Shown in pieces: positions 52,043-64,000 of a stretch of DNA of 64,000 bases (positions within the stretch are counted from its first letter, which is position 1; each line of letters starts with the position of its first letter). The DNA lies in the NCBI GenBank assembly GCA_947568835.1, contig OX387604.1, forward strand, positions 12,367,076-12,431,075, read 5' to 3'. The notes under the pieces were generated by a model. The model saw nothing but the letters and a program-made list of their open reading frames with translations. It had not been told where the DNA came from and ran no database searches. This stretch comes from Protonemura montana (Eukaryota; Arthropoda; Insecta; Plecoptera; Nemouridae). Both the position numbers and the translations under genes were made by a program.

Positions 52043-55000
52043 GCCGTGCTGGAGGGTGACACAACCGAACCGGGAGAGTCCGGGACTCCCACGGGATCTC
52101 TGCACCCTCCATCCAGTCCGGACATGGACGATGCGAGCAGCAAACGACAGGCGACCAGGTAACAGTCTTGCCCTTGCACTTTAATTCACTCCTTACCATT
52201 TCACGTCGGCCTACACGATCCTCTTGCGAAAAACTACCGGTCTCAATTCTCATTTCAATCTTATACTGCTCGAATGATCTTTACAAACTTGGTAAACATA
52301 TTATTTTATTACGATTTGTTCGCTTGTCGGGTCTCTCATTTCGTAGTTTATTTTGTTGTTTATTTTGTGTTTTCCCTTTTCTTTTGTTTCTCGTATTTCT
52401 TATCTTCTGTTATTAAAGGTATTGCGCTCACCCAGTTCAAATTAAAATGTTTGTTGGCTTCAGCTCCACTTCTGAATTCTGATGGCTCCCTCTAATTTCT
52501 GTCGCTCTTTCTCTCTCGTCTGTTAAGTACATAGTACGTCATGTTATATTTTTGAATCCACGGTGGAAATCTTGTTTTACCGGCAGATAAACCGTGAATA
52601 TTGTCTAAATTGAGGTTAATTAAACAATGCATCCAGTAAAAGTTCAGAAAGTTATAAAAACTCTCAATTCGAAGAGTAAACTACGATCATAAATTATGTT
52701 ATAACTAAGTATAATCAAAGGAAAAAGACTAAAGATGATTTAAAAAACGCATTTTTTAAGCAATAATAGTTACGTCATTGCTTTTGAGGCATCGGAGCAC
52801 ATTGAAAAACTTGTAATTTATGACGTAATTTGTGACAAGAGAGCTTGATTTCTGAGATGCTATTTCCACTCAGATTCTCGCAAGGGTTGTTTGCTTTTTA
52901 ACCACTAACCAGGCATTGTAAATAAACCTTCTATAACTTTTAGCCCCATAGTTGAACTAGAATCAGCCACTCTGGAAGACTGGCTATGCACTTTCCGCGT
53001 CTCCGAACCAATCAATATTGATACTAATGTGATCAGACGACAAGTGACGAGGTTACTTATATTCTCCGTCTAAGGCACGTCACGTGCTCCCAAATGAGAT
53101 TGCTCTGAAGAAAATAATTTTACGATGTCTTTCGGAAACTCAGAAGTTCCGCTGTTCTGTGATCGCCGCGCACTGTTTCCTCCCTGGACATGACATGTGA
53201 TTCACTCGCGAAGATAGCGCGTAATTGATTTAGTAAATACACATCAGCTATAGAGCCAAGGTATGATTTTCGTAAAGGTGGTAATTGTTCTTCTTGTTTC
53301 GTCTGGTGTAGGTTAACCCGCAAATTCGAACATGTGGAAATATTATCTCTATTTATAACTTGTTTAGATGAATACGTATACGTGCTAGTTTTGAAACGGT
53401 GGTCGCGAGCGCTGTACGAGATTTAAGAGATGCATTTTTTCTGTCCTTCTCAATTCAAAGGTACTAATTATGTCTCGCACAGCGCAAATATGTTGACAAT
53501 TTTGGAGAAATTTGGCTTGTCATTATAAACCAATCTTCATGGTCTCTCTATTAGGAGACAATTTTCAATGACGACGAAACCGGCAGTTTCAAAGCAATGT
53601 GACGTAGTCAACCTTTAGTGCCATCAGGGTGCAGAATATGATATTTTATTCATAACGTAATAATGCGAAAGCTAGGGGTCTCTCTGAAGCATGATTTTCC
53701 ATTCATAATGCCTCTCTATACCTCGATATTGAATCGTTAGTGTTGCCATATAGAAAATTAGATTTTAAGGGACAGGCTGTGACGTGATAGGATCAAACTC
53801 CCACAAAGTCAGTTTCTACCCAACCACCCAGTTCGCCCTTGCATGCCCTTTTGGTAAGGATAAACTGACCATCATCTTCTATGCTCTTGCCTTACAAATT
53901 TGCGCAACAGTTAAGTAAATTATAGTGGCAGCCAGTACAAACTTTATTTTAAACCGTCTTTGGGTGGCTTAAGTCACTGGCGGTTGCATCTAATATACCC
54001 TATAGTAGTGATTGAAAACAACGTGAACCCATTTTTTATATGCAGTACACATTGAAACTGGAAAAGTATTAACCACTTCTCTTAACAAACATGACTGACG
54101 ACTTGATTAATATTTATATGATCTTTTTTCAACAGGGTATTCAAGAAAAGTTCTCCAAATGGGAAGGTAAATAATTGATGGTTGACTTTCCTTCATAAAT
54201 CAACAAATCAGTATACAGACTTTGTAATATCTCATGACAAATACTTTTAGCACCAGTGAGATTCTCAAGAAATAGCACATTCATTTTTTCTTAGTTATCT
54301 AGATTCACCTTTGTTATTTGAGACTGAGGCTCTTCAAAGTTGGCCATTGAAAATATATTGCAATTAACTTCCTGTTAACAACCTGCAGGGAAAAAAAGCT
54401 CTGGCATTTCATAATTGAAGTTTGATGAGGCTCTATTTGGTTCTGGAATTGCGAGTTTTTTCGATATTCATAACAGCAAGTAATTGCATATTAAATTTTG
54501 TAAGGTATTTTTTTTTCTGTTATAAGTTGTAACCTACCTTGCAGGTGCTCGCTGGCATTTAGAAAACTTGTTAAATATGTATCTTTTTGTATTTCAGATA
54601 ACAGTTTACTTGGGTAAAAGAGATTTTGTTGATCACATATCTCATGTAGATCCAATAGGTGAGTAATTCCATCAACTTTGGTGCTACTATTGCATTATTA
54701 TTATATAATTGGTAGAATTTCTGAAAACATCCCACTAGTCAGAATATTTGTCATTCTTACTTGACAGCCCTTTACTATAACACGATGAAACATACAGTAT
54801 AAATAACAGATTTTTGGATTGTATGATGTAAAATATGGCTGTACTTCAAATCCCTGTAAGTACCTGGATTTAGGATGTGTCTCTACTCATGGGTCTACAT
54901 CCAGATAAAACCGCCCGTTTAAGAAATACAACTTACATATTTATATCTCCGTAGAGTTGGTTTATTAAGAGTTGTTTGTTTATTTACATTTTTTCTTGAT

Positions 55001-58000
55001 TTTTATTCAGATGGGGTAGTCCTAATTGACCCTGACTATGTGAAGGAACGGAAAGTATTTGGTCACGTTTTGGCTGCTTTTCGATACGGCCGGGAAGATC
55101 TGGACGTTCTAGGACTTACGTTTCGAAAAGATTTGTACTTGGCAGCTGAGCAAATCTTCCCTCAGGATGCAGTGGCACCGCCAACAAAGAAACCCATAAC
55201 ACGATTGCAGGTTTGTTCATCACTTTTATGACTGGCAAATTTAGTTTATTTTCCTCTCTTGATTGGGAAATGTAGATACTGAACGTTAGCTGAACATAGC
55301 TATATAGGTGTGTAGTCTTGTATACCCATACTTGTTATTTATTTCCCCTGTTCTCAAAAGATGTGTCTAAAATCTGAATACAGCATATAGATCCAACTTC
55401 TGGAACTGCAATTCTATTATGGCAGACTGCTGGTTGAATCAAAGCTCTGGTTAAGACATATATTTTGCACTTGATTGTAGTTTGATTAGCCACAAGAATA
55501 AGTGTGTAGGTAGCATAACTGTTAAGGCTCTAAAATATCTAGGTTGTTACTTGGTAGTAATTTAGACATTCCTGTCGTACATTTCATGGAGGGGGGTCCA
55601 ATCAAGCCTCGGTTGTTTTGTGTGTGTAGCTTTAAACAAATGTGGGTAGCCAGCGAAGAAATTCTTCAATGAGAAAATGTAACAATTTAATATTAAAAAA
55701 TGTATTGAAATCATACACAAGCTACCAGGAAATTTTGGAACAGTTTTGGATTTGAAGCAAATGTTGAACCAGTAATTGTGTTAGCTAGCTCTGTATTTTT
55801 TTGACACTACACTATGTTGATAAGGTAATTAGCGGGTCTGTTTGTTAGAAAAATGTATCTGTGCCTGTATCACTACATGAAATCAGAAGTAAACTAATCC
55901 ATTAGATAAGATTTTTTACAAGTCATTGTAGAGGAAATTGTTTATTTCGATGTCTTGCAGTTTTTGAAGTCGTAAAAAAAGATTACACTTAAGCACTTCA
56001 TCACAAATGCAGATTATAGAAGAGCAAATCCAGTTATAGTAATGCTATGTATTCTTCTGGACTAGGAACGACTGATCAAGAAACTTGGGCCAAACGCGTA
56101 CCCATTTTACTTCGAGCTGCCCCCGCACTGTCCAGCGTCCGTCACTCTACAGCCCGCACCAGGTGACACAGGAAAACCGTGCGGTGTCGACTACGAGCTT
56201 AAAGCATTCGTAGGCGAAACGCAAGATGACAAACCGCACAAACGGTGAGTACCTGACTGTTGCCTGATGGACTCACTGTAAGCACTGAGGTTTGCTGTTA
56301 GTGGGTACTATCGTGTTAATGTAAGGGATCTTATATGTAATTAAACTATTTTCTCAGTATTTCCATTCTATTGCTCTACCCTTGAAAACACTGAACTGAC
56401 TAACGTCACTGAAGTCTTGACTGGAACCTACTGGCTGCTAGAACTTAAAAATTAGTTAAGGGTGAATTTAAAATTCTATGTATTGCTAGGAATATTTTAT
56501 GGACCAATTTGCTCTAGCATCACTAAGAGAATAGCAGGGTACTTTCAATCTTGCTTTAGACCTTAAACAACTTATAATGTTTTTGCCTGAAATTGAATTC
56601 TTGTCTGTATCTCCAATTAGTAATTTGTGATTTTTCACATTGGAAACAGGAACTCTGTCCGATTGGCGATACGTAAAATCATGTACGCACCGAGTAAGCA
56701 GGGTGAACAACCGTCAGTTGAAGTTAGCAAAGAGTTCATGATGAGTCCAAACAAGCTACATCTCGAAGCATCCCTGGATAAAGAGGTGCGTTTTCTTGGC
56801 AAATTCATTCATTCAACTATTTTCTTTCACTATATTTGCACTCACTTTTCCACTCAACATAATCTAAAGTGGATAATTTCCAATCAACTAAATAATCATT
56901 TCCTAATTGACTAATTGCATTTAATTAATTTCTAATCACAACCCAGACCTGAACGAATATTAACACTGAATGCTGCAATCAGTATACAATTATTGAGGTT
57001 ACCTCGCTCGATCTACATACCAGAGAAAATGATTGTCGTATGATGTTAATTCCAGCTCTATCACCATGGGGAGAACATAGCTGTGAATGTACACATAGCA
57101 AACAACTCCAACCGTACAGTAAAGAAGATCAAGGTTTCGGTTCGTCAGTTTGCTGACATCTGCCTCTTCTCAACCGCCCAATACAAATGCACAGTAGCAG
57201 AAGCAGAGAGCGAGTAAGTATCTGTGTTCAACCACTCTTCAACATTTGGTCATAAACATTGAGTACTGGAATGCAGAAATACATTTTCAATTAGTGTAAT
57301 TGCTCAACTTGGTGGCATTCCAAAAATATTTAACGTAAGACTACTAGCGGATTACCGCTCAAGTATGAGTCATGTGCCTGTAAATAGTATTTAACTGTAT
57401 TTCAAACTGGTTTTTCTTTGTTCGTGTGTGTGGAGCAAAGTTATACATTCATGTTTTACCGTAAACCACGAGTTCCTTATTAGCAACTTGCAGTGGTCGT
57501 AAGCTGCGAATCTAATGCCAATATGTTCCGATATTAGTTATCAACCTGTTGTCTGCCAGCAACCTGTGAGCTCCGAGTTGACTACTGAACACTAATAAAT
57601 ACTTACCTTCTAGAGACGGCATGGCACCAACAGAACATAGCGCGTCAACGAAGAAATTGAGATCCCTTTCCATGATAATTTCTTGTTTGCTCCCTGATTT
57701 TAATTAGAGGGTTAATTTTAATTCTGTTATTCTGTGATATTCTGGCACAGTGTGGGGTGCCCAGTAGCTCCCGGCTTCACTATGTCCAAGGTGTATGCAG
57801 TACGACCTCTTTTAGATAATAACAAAGATAAACGAGGACTTGCGCTTGATGGCCAATTGAAACACGAAGACACAAACCTGGCATCGTCGACAATGTGAGT
57901 GAGAGTCGAGCCGAGGGGATTGCTCGGAAGGCAGCAAGGTTTCATAAGGCAGGGACTGTCGGCTGCCATATTGGTGGTGGTACATTCTTGAGTATTTGGG

Positions 58001-61000
58001 ATGATATTTTGGGTGACTGTTCTCGTTGTTAGATACATTTTTATTTGCTCGATGACATTGGATTGTTTTGTTTTTTAATTTGGTTTGTTGTTCAAGTTGT
58101 TTTAATTAATATTTGCTGTGGTGGGTTTACTAAGCGCACCTCCACCAACATCTCACACCTTTCTAACTCGGGTTTAGTCTTTGGTTTTTCATCGAGCGGC
58201 TATCGAAGTGTGGCTCCCGGCATATCATCCCATTACCAAGTGCACCCTCTCTCCCCGGGATATAACCTGTATGCAATGACTGTTATGGCCTGGCCTTTCT
58301 GTTTAGATCTTTGTCATTCCTTTGTCTGTGTTTTGATTATTGTACGTTGTTGTTGGGTTGTGAAGAGAGGGTTGTCCGATCGGGCCTGGGTTCACGCTGA
58401 GCAAAGTGTTCATGATGACTCCACTTCTGGCCAATAACAAAGACAAGTGGGGCCTAGCATTAGACGGGCAATTGAAACATGAGGACACGAATCTTGCATC
58501 CAGTACTTTGTAAGTTGACAACAAATGGCTGCCTGTTCGCGCTATCTGGCTGGCTGATTTATTAGTTTCAATAGTTCTGTTTTTTGTTGCATCGCATCGA
58601 AATGAGTGTCTCGCTGAACGTTACCCACGGCTCACGACACAGTTTTGGCTTGGTTTCCGAAGATAGAATTGAAGAGCAACACATTTATTAGCTACCGTGG
58701 CAGTTTGTACTTTTCGCACCTCATGTTTCGGCATCAACTCACGACACTTTATGGCTTTCGAACAAAAATTTTTAAGTCGTCTGATTTTAACTGCCTTTGC
58801 CTAATTAAAGATGGTGTTGACAAGCAGCTGCATGTGATGGTGCATTCATGCACTTTGTTTTTGCTGCTGTTTAAGTTGGAATGAAGACCAGGCCTGCTAA
58901 ACCGATCCCAAATCACTTGTGACAAGCTTTATGTGTTGCATCCCACATCACTTTTGTATACTTTCTTGTTTATGTCAGCTTTGCTTGTGATGTTGTGTTC
59001 TGAAATTTGATGCACCCAGCATGTTTTCAAGATGAAAAAATGTGATTAAAAATATCAATGTGTGTTCTTTCCCAAAGTTAAAAAATAAATTTAACATGCT
59101 TTTTTTAACCATTGATTGCAGAGCTATGAGATTAAGAGAAGTTGTCGAGGGTTGCAAAGAGTGTTGGTGGCAGCCCTGGTGTGTTTTCTTCATTGTGAAT
59201 AATTATGTTTCTAGTGCATGTTTCGAAGGGATTTTGAGTACCTAGCTTGCTTTGCTTGTGCATGCTTTTGCATTACTGTTAAGAAATATGCATGAATCAG
59301 TTTAGTTTGCACAACATACACTTCTGCGGGATACCTTATTTCCCGAGACCTTTTGTTTCGGGTGAATGATGATAGAGTGCTGATTCTCTTGCTACCCTAC
59401 GGTTAGCTTATTTATATAAACAAACTCATAAGTACGTCCAAGGCTAGAATAAAACCTTTTCAATATAAATGGTTTTTTGCAAGCTGATTTTTTTTCAAAC
59501 TCTTCTCAAGTAAAGTAAACATACTTATTCAAATAGTTTTCTTTTAAAAAACCCACAATATCTCAAAATTTGGTTGTACGAAAGCCATTTTATTTGTTTC
59601 AAACGATTCGTCGTTATTGCTGATTAAATTATATAGGTTAGCAAATCAAGGACCATGTTAAAAAGTATTTAATACTTTACAATCTTAACAATCTCTTTCT
59701 TTATGTTTCTTAGAGTGGCCGATCCAGCACAGAGGGAAAATCTAGGAATAATTGTTCAATACAAAGTTAAAGTCAAACTTTGTCTGGGTGCTTTGGGAGG
59801 GTAAGTTACCACCATATATTCTGTGATGTGTTTTACGGTATTGCTCTATGTGAAGGAGGTTTGCGGCCCTAAAAAGGGCCCTAAATCTCGACGTTTTGAC
59901 GAGGCACGGCTCGTCATTTTTAATAGATTTCAGGATAATTCTCCTGAAGATGATGAGCCGTGCCTCATCAAAATGTAGAGATTTAAGGTCCTTTTTAGGG
60001 CCGCAAACCTCCACACAGAGCAACACAGTGAAACACATCCCAACATCATACCGCAGCTCAGAAAACAACAACACAACCATCATATATTTGTTGAAGATAA
60101 TATTTAGATTATAGGTAATGGTGTAGGTAATGACTTTTATTAGTTAGTTATTATTAAAGTAAGAAAAAAAAAATCCAATGTCCAAATGTTTTTCTAGCTG
60201 AAATGTTTTTTTTTTTTTAACATTTGGTGTTTTATAAAAGTCAACCCGTCAATCATTGAACCATAAAATAGCGTAGAAATCTTTTAATATCACATTTTAA
60301 ATCTTAAAGTTGTTAAGCTAAACCTATGATGGTACGTTTCTAGTGTTCTTGTGTCAACTGAAATTGTTCCTTGCATTTTCAGAGACTTGGTGGCAGAATT
60401 ACCGTTCATTCTAATGCATCCGAAACCAGAGGAGGAAATACTTCCTCCGACAGCGAGGCCCTCTCCCATGCACACCGCCAATGAGTCGGGTTCGGGAGAC
60501 CACGTTCCAGTAGATACCAATCTCATTCAACTAGATAGGTAAGTTCCATTTCATTTTTTTGAAAAATCAGACATACAGTCATAATTATTACATTTAGTCC
60601 TTAGCAGGGTCAACTTACGAATGCATACTTGTCAACTACATTGCATCAATCGCAGTCATACTGACCAATTCATAGATATTAATTATTCAATACCACGATT
60701 TCTTCATCACTATGAAAATATTTTTAATTGAAACTCGTTTAGTTCTTCTTCAAATCCTGCATTGGCTGCTAGTTCTATGCCAATTCCTCCGCATAATGTT
60801 GCTATTTTGCAACGCTGTATTTCTAATCTACATCCAGCCAAAAATCTCAAAACATACAATTTAATGTAAATCTTAACATATTTAATTTGTGTCGCAGAAG
60901 TAGTGCCCTTTAGAAAAATCAAATCCTTCATTTATGTCACGATAAAACAGAGAAATAGGTTCACCAATCGAGATTTAAGAGAAAACAAATTGTTTCTATT

Positions 61001-61379
61001 TCCCAAACTAAAAAACATTCAGAAACATCAAAATAATTATACTGGTTTTTAGACACATATCTACTTTATCTAACGTTAGCACTAGTTTTGACAGAAACTA
61101 ATTAAACTGGGTTTTGAATACTAAGTGAATAAGCAATTCAAAATAATACAATAAAATGTAATAAAATGTAATCTATAATATAATAATAATATAATACAAA
61201 ACAATTCACTAACGATTCAAAACCCAGTTCAAATAGTTTATGTCAAAATAAGTTAAATTTTTTTCCATTAATTTTTTTGCGTTTCTAGCGATGGCATTGT
61301 ATGCCCCGATAACGACGACGACATCATTTTTGAAGATTTTGCGCGCCTTCGGTTGAAAGGCGGAGAGACAGACGCTTGA
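52043..61379 (+). CDS. krz: Beta-arrestin (non-visual arrestin, kurtz-like)
   Basis: Cytosolic adaptor that binds phosphorylated GPCRs, ends G-protein signalling and links receptors to clathrin and AP2. Exons: 52043-52158 (ATG 52124), 54136-54166, 54598-54658, 55011-55210, 56066-56244, 56650-56785, 57056-57213, then 57751-57894 or 58366-58509, 59714-59800, 60383-60538, 61289-61379; 425 residues. The arrestin fold is unmistakable: [48 protein letters not shown] (finger-loop side), [18 protein letters not shown], the gate/lariat loop [16 protein letters not shown] with the polar-core Asp, and VDTNLIQLD (clathrin box LIQLD). The C-tail [12 protein letters not shown] carries the AP2-binding F and two R residues. 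The first exon is also open upstream of ATG 52124, even to an unspliced ATG at 51998, so a longer Pro/Ser-rich N-terminus is possible. Confidence 0.95.
57751..57894 (+). CDS. krz: Beta-arrestin alternative exon 8a (144 nt)
   Basis: Begins and ends in phase 2; CACAG acceptor, GTGAGT donor. It encodes [20 protein letters not shown], then [20 protein letters not shown] and TNLASST, with the last codon completed as Ile by the exon at 59714. It covers a C-domain strand plus the gate loop that holds the polar-core Asp and the phosphate-sensing Lys. Confidence 0.92.
58197..58268 (+). CDS. krz: Possible third alternative exon 8c of beta-arrestin (72 nt)
   Basis: Between 8a and 8b, a pyrimidine-rich tract and AG at 58196, then 72 nt (half of 144), and a CT|GTATGC donor. 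Both ends are phase 2, so it could replace 8a/8b in frame. It encodes [20 protein letters not shown] followed by GYN, resembling the start of the 8a segment (VAPG, then a V-x-P-L pattern with one gap). It lacks the gate loop. It may be a chance frame or a degenerate copy. Confidence 0.3.
58366..58509 (+). CDS. krz: Beta-arrestin alternative exon 8b (144 nt)
   Basis: Same length and phase as 8a; acceptor TGTGAAG at 58365, donor GTAAGT. It encodes [20 protein letters not shown], then [19 protein letters not shown] and TNLASST. It is identical to 8a over the gate loop but differs in the preceding strand and has KDKW instead of KDKR. The acceptor tract is purine-interrupted, so 8b may be the regulated choice. 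Confidence 0.88.
59825..60039. mobile_element. Foldback element (long inverted repeat) in beta-arrestin intron
   Basis: Left arm 59825-59917 and right arm 59950-60039 are inverted copies at roughly 85-90% identity by eye, sharing blocks such as aggtttgcggccctaaaaa and gaggcacggctc. A 32-bp spacer separates them and itself contains tcagga/tcctga. No clear target-site duplication. It would form a strong hairpin in DNA and pre-mRNA between exons 9 and 10. Confidence 0.85.
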
Positions 61380-63814
61380 ACAAGGGGATCTGTTGTTACC
61401 AACCCATTTCATATTCGTGCGCGTGCCTGCATATGGCGCCTATGGTAGGAAAGTCATCCGCATCACTACTAAGATATATCTGTATTGATCCTTATTCACT
61501 GTCGGTACACCATTTGCATTTAAAAAATGCCGTGTGTTAACAAGGTTTCGGGCATGTCAGGGAAAGATTAAAATTCGAAGTCAAGTATATGAAGCACAAA
61601 AGTGATGAAAATTTGTATTGTTAAAGAAAATAAAACCATTGTGAAACATTCTAAGAGCCACAGCTTTTGTGGTAAATGCTTAATTATTGCTAAAGTGTGA
61701 GCCCTGTAATGAAGTTTAGATTTAAACCATTTAGTTTGGGTACCTCAAGGCAGAAATGAATGTAATTTCAAACAGTTTCCAGAGGTAATACCCCCCATCT
61801 GTGTGAAAATGTCCAGTTCAACTGTCGTGTTCAAAATGCGTCTAAAATGTTGCACTCGTCATAAGTGTCTCAAATTATTGTATGTGTAAAATGTAACACT
61901 CCAGCTATTTGTTCAAATGCTAGAAACGGACTCTAATGTTATAATCAACTGAAAGATAGTTTTTATATCAATTTCAATACAGTAGATGCCTCCATTGTGT
62001 GAAGTGGATAGGCACTAGTTATTTATTGCAGAACACATGTGTAACCTTGGAAGATTGCTAGCCAGCAGGGGATCATAAATGAAAGAGTGTACTATGTTGG
62101 AGCATATCTAGCGTGATTTGCGTGAAAGATTTCTTACTCTAAGTTGTGTCCCCCTCGACCAGCAGTTGTCGAAGGTCCACTTTATTCACAAATAGCTGTG
62201 ACTTGCTGAACGATGGTGGTTACCCTTGTGCATTGATAAATGAAAGCTGCAGCCGAAGCTCGATAACATTAGGAATTTAAATTATTATCGGTATTTAAAA
62301 TGCAAACAAACAAACAAATAAGTAAAATATATATATTCGGTGATTACTTCTTTTTGTGATTGCTGATACTCATTATTGTGTGCTGATAAGAATGGTCACA
62401 CTTTTCCCACCAATAATTGTGGCTGGACTGCAGAACAATTTATTTATCTATAATATATATATTATATAGTAAATATAACTGGTACCTTTATCTTTCTAGA
62501 ATTCAACACACACATTTGTATTTGGCAGTTTAGGGGATCGATTGTTTTATGAATTTGTTCGTTCCCTTTTTAATGCAAATATTTTCAGTGTAATTTGTCC
62601 TTAAAGTCTTTATTTACAGCATCAAGTTTTAAACATAGAAAACAAGCAACTAGATTTTATTTTATTGATTTTTTACTTGCAACTTTTTGCATTTTTCTGT
62701 TATGATATTGTGATTTTTTACAAAACACTACACTTTCAAACCATACTTGTCGTGTTGAATGGCCAAATAATGTTACGTACCTACCTACCCTGCACAGCTG
62801 AGCTGCACGTTCATATTTAAGGTGTAAACTAGTTACATGTATGAGTTGTTTGTATGTCAATGTCAATTTAATTTTGTTGATGAATTCTTTATCACTGTCA
62901 CTTAATGCTGTATCGTCGAGCTAATATTTGTTGTGTTACGCACATTGGAAAGCGCAGAGCACATGCCAGTGGTGAATGCACCTATTTATGTTGCCAATTA
63001 GCACAAGAGCACAAAAATAATCACGGGACTCTGGGCTTTGTCTTTCATTGCAAATAAAAGAGTGAATGTGGAAATATTGAAGTTTTCAAACAATATATAC
63101 TAATATCTGATAGTCAATCTTGCTTTTAAAAATTGTTTTAAATTTTCCATCAGTTTCCACTCGAGAAGTCGACTTACTGCATTTATGTTGGTCTCAGTAT
63201 AATATCACGATAGCTACTCAACATGCCGTGGCAAGAACCAAACTGAGTGGGTTGAGTGAATGTTGACATGCACAAAACATTTTATAATTCATTGCTTTGG
63301 AACAATCAAATTATGAAATTAGTGTAGGCCTATATTTTTATGGATATTTGACAATATTTTTGTGAATCTGAAGTAGGTACTGCATAGTTACTATTATTAT
63401 ATCCATGAGGCCGTAATGCATGTAGGAGTTTAAGTATAATCGGTTTCTGTTGGAAAGCAAAGTCGAATCCAGTTGGGTACAAAGACCATGTATTAATTTT
63501 GTTTCTGATGTTTGTTTTGATGAGTCTGAAATGAATTGCTCGTCTGCGTACTGTACCTGTACTACTTTTATCTTTTAATATCCTGGCTATTACCTACTAT
63601 TATTATTATTTTCATTATTTTAATTGTACTATTTTATTCAGTCGTATTTATTCTCTGTATCCAAAATCAAAATGTCAAACTAATATCCCAAGTAAATGTC
63701 ATTTTTATAATTCCGGCATTATTTCCTTTCTTCAAAATCAACGCTTACACAATTATTACGTGCTAGCAGAAATATTCTGCTGGTGTTTTAATCCTGTTAT
63801 AAACACAAACTTCC
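61380..63814. other. Beta-arrestin 3' UTR and intergenic DNA
   Basis: Poly(A) signal candidates: AATAAA at about 61629 (proximal) and about 63053 (distal), the latter in a typical aaataaaagag context. There is no other gene-like frame. An AT palindrome (tataatatatatattata) lies near 62450. Confidence 0.5.
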
Positions 63815-64000
63815 TTAACCTTTCTTTCTCGTTGTTTTGTCATACTCCGTCTGTGCTTTTTGATCTGCCTCGGCCAGCCAATTGGCAGTTATTGCTACAG
63901 GGTCCACAATCTTCGAGTTGCTGGACAAATTTAGGGAGTCGGGGAAGTATGATAGATGACAAGATGCGATGCATTTTGGATCTTTTGCCATTGGAGAAAA
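63815..64000 (-). CDS. 3'-terminal coding exon of an unidentified gene (partial)
   Basis: A minus-strand frame enters from the right edge and is open to a TAA at 63817-63815. It reads DPKCIASCHLSYFPDSLNLS, then SNSKIVDPVAITANWLAEAD and QKAQTEYDKTTRKKG. Codon use and the charged, helical C-terminus look like real protein, unlike the intergenic frames nearby. I do not recognise the family. It may begin upstream of the window; an in-frame ATG lies at about 63991. Orientation makes it convergent with beta-arrestin. Confidence 0.5.
   Translation of the reverse strand, partial: FSPMAKDPKCIASCHLSYFPDSLNLSSNSKIVDPVAITANWLAEADQKAQTEYDKTTRKKG

Overview
The window is nuclear DNA of a metazoan, most likely an arthropod. 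It is AT-rich, the genes are split by GT-AG introns, and there are no operons or bacterial signals. The proteins look animal and mostly arthropod-like: a Kurtz-type beta-arrestin, an HDAC6 whose first domain carries a GCPEGEM motif that I recall from the fly enzyme, UNC80, and a near-invariant Rab6. I cannot name the species. Gene models below were built by joining open frames at GT/AG sites and checking that intron phases agree. All family assignments are from recognition, not from a search.

Layout. 3-9511 (+) is the 3' part of unc80, 19 exons. It converges on an IGBP1/TAP42-like PP2A regulator at 10491-11449 (-). A ZnT2/3/8-type zinc transporter lies at 12502-17219 (-). It is head to head with HDAC6 at about 17560-30242 (+), and the two probably share a promoter. 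HDAC6 converges on PIGZ (GPI mannosyltransferase IV) at 30698-32881 (-). PIGZ is head to head with Rab6 at 33303-35710 (+), with a perfect CRE palindrome between them. From about 35.7 to 52 kb there is no convincing gene. This desert holds the Rab6 3' region, a hAT-type MITE with intact target duplication (41277-42043), a CRE-bearing promoter-like island with a possible far-upstream first exon (42250-42532), a LINE tail with an (ATT)n end (about 49665-49980) and a 52-bp minisatellite. Beta-arrestin (kurtz-like) occupies 52043-61379 (+). A last exon of an unidentified gene runs off the right edge on the minus strand.

The genes belong to different housekeeping and neuronal pathways: the NALCN channelosome, PP2A control, zinc export, tubulin and stress deacetylation, GPI anchors, Golgi traffic and GPCR desensitisation. 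They do not form a single functional system.

The main unusual signal is alternative-exon architecture. Beta-arrestin has two 144-nt exon copies in identical phase, plus a possible 72-nt third, encoding the segment that includes the gate (lariat) loop. HDAC6 has two 60-nt copies of the exon carrying the catalytic-domain-1 SAGFD motif, separated by only 46 nt, which is the classic layout for mutually exclusive splicing. It also has a recent 322-bp tandem duplication of a 129-nt linker exon. HDAC6 further shows a divergent second catalytic domain and what looks like a reduced, truncated ZnF-UBP.
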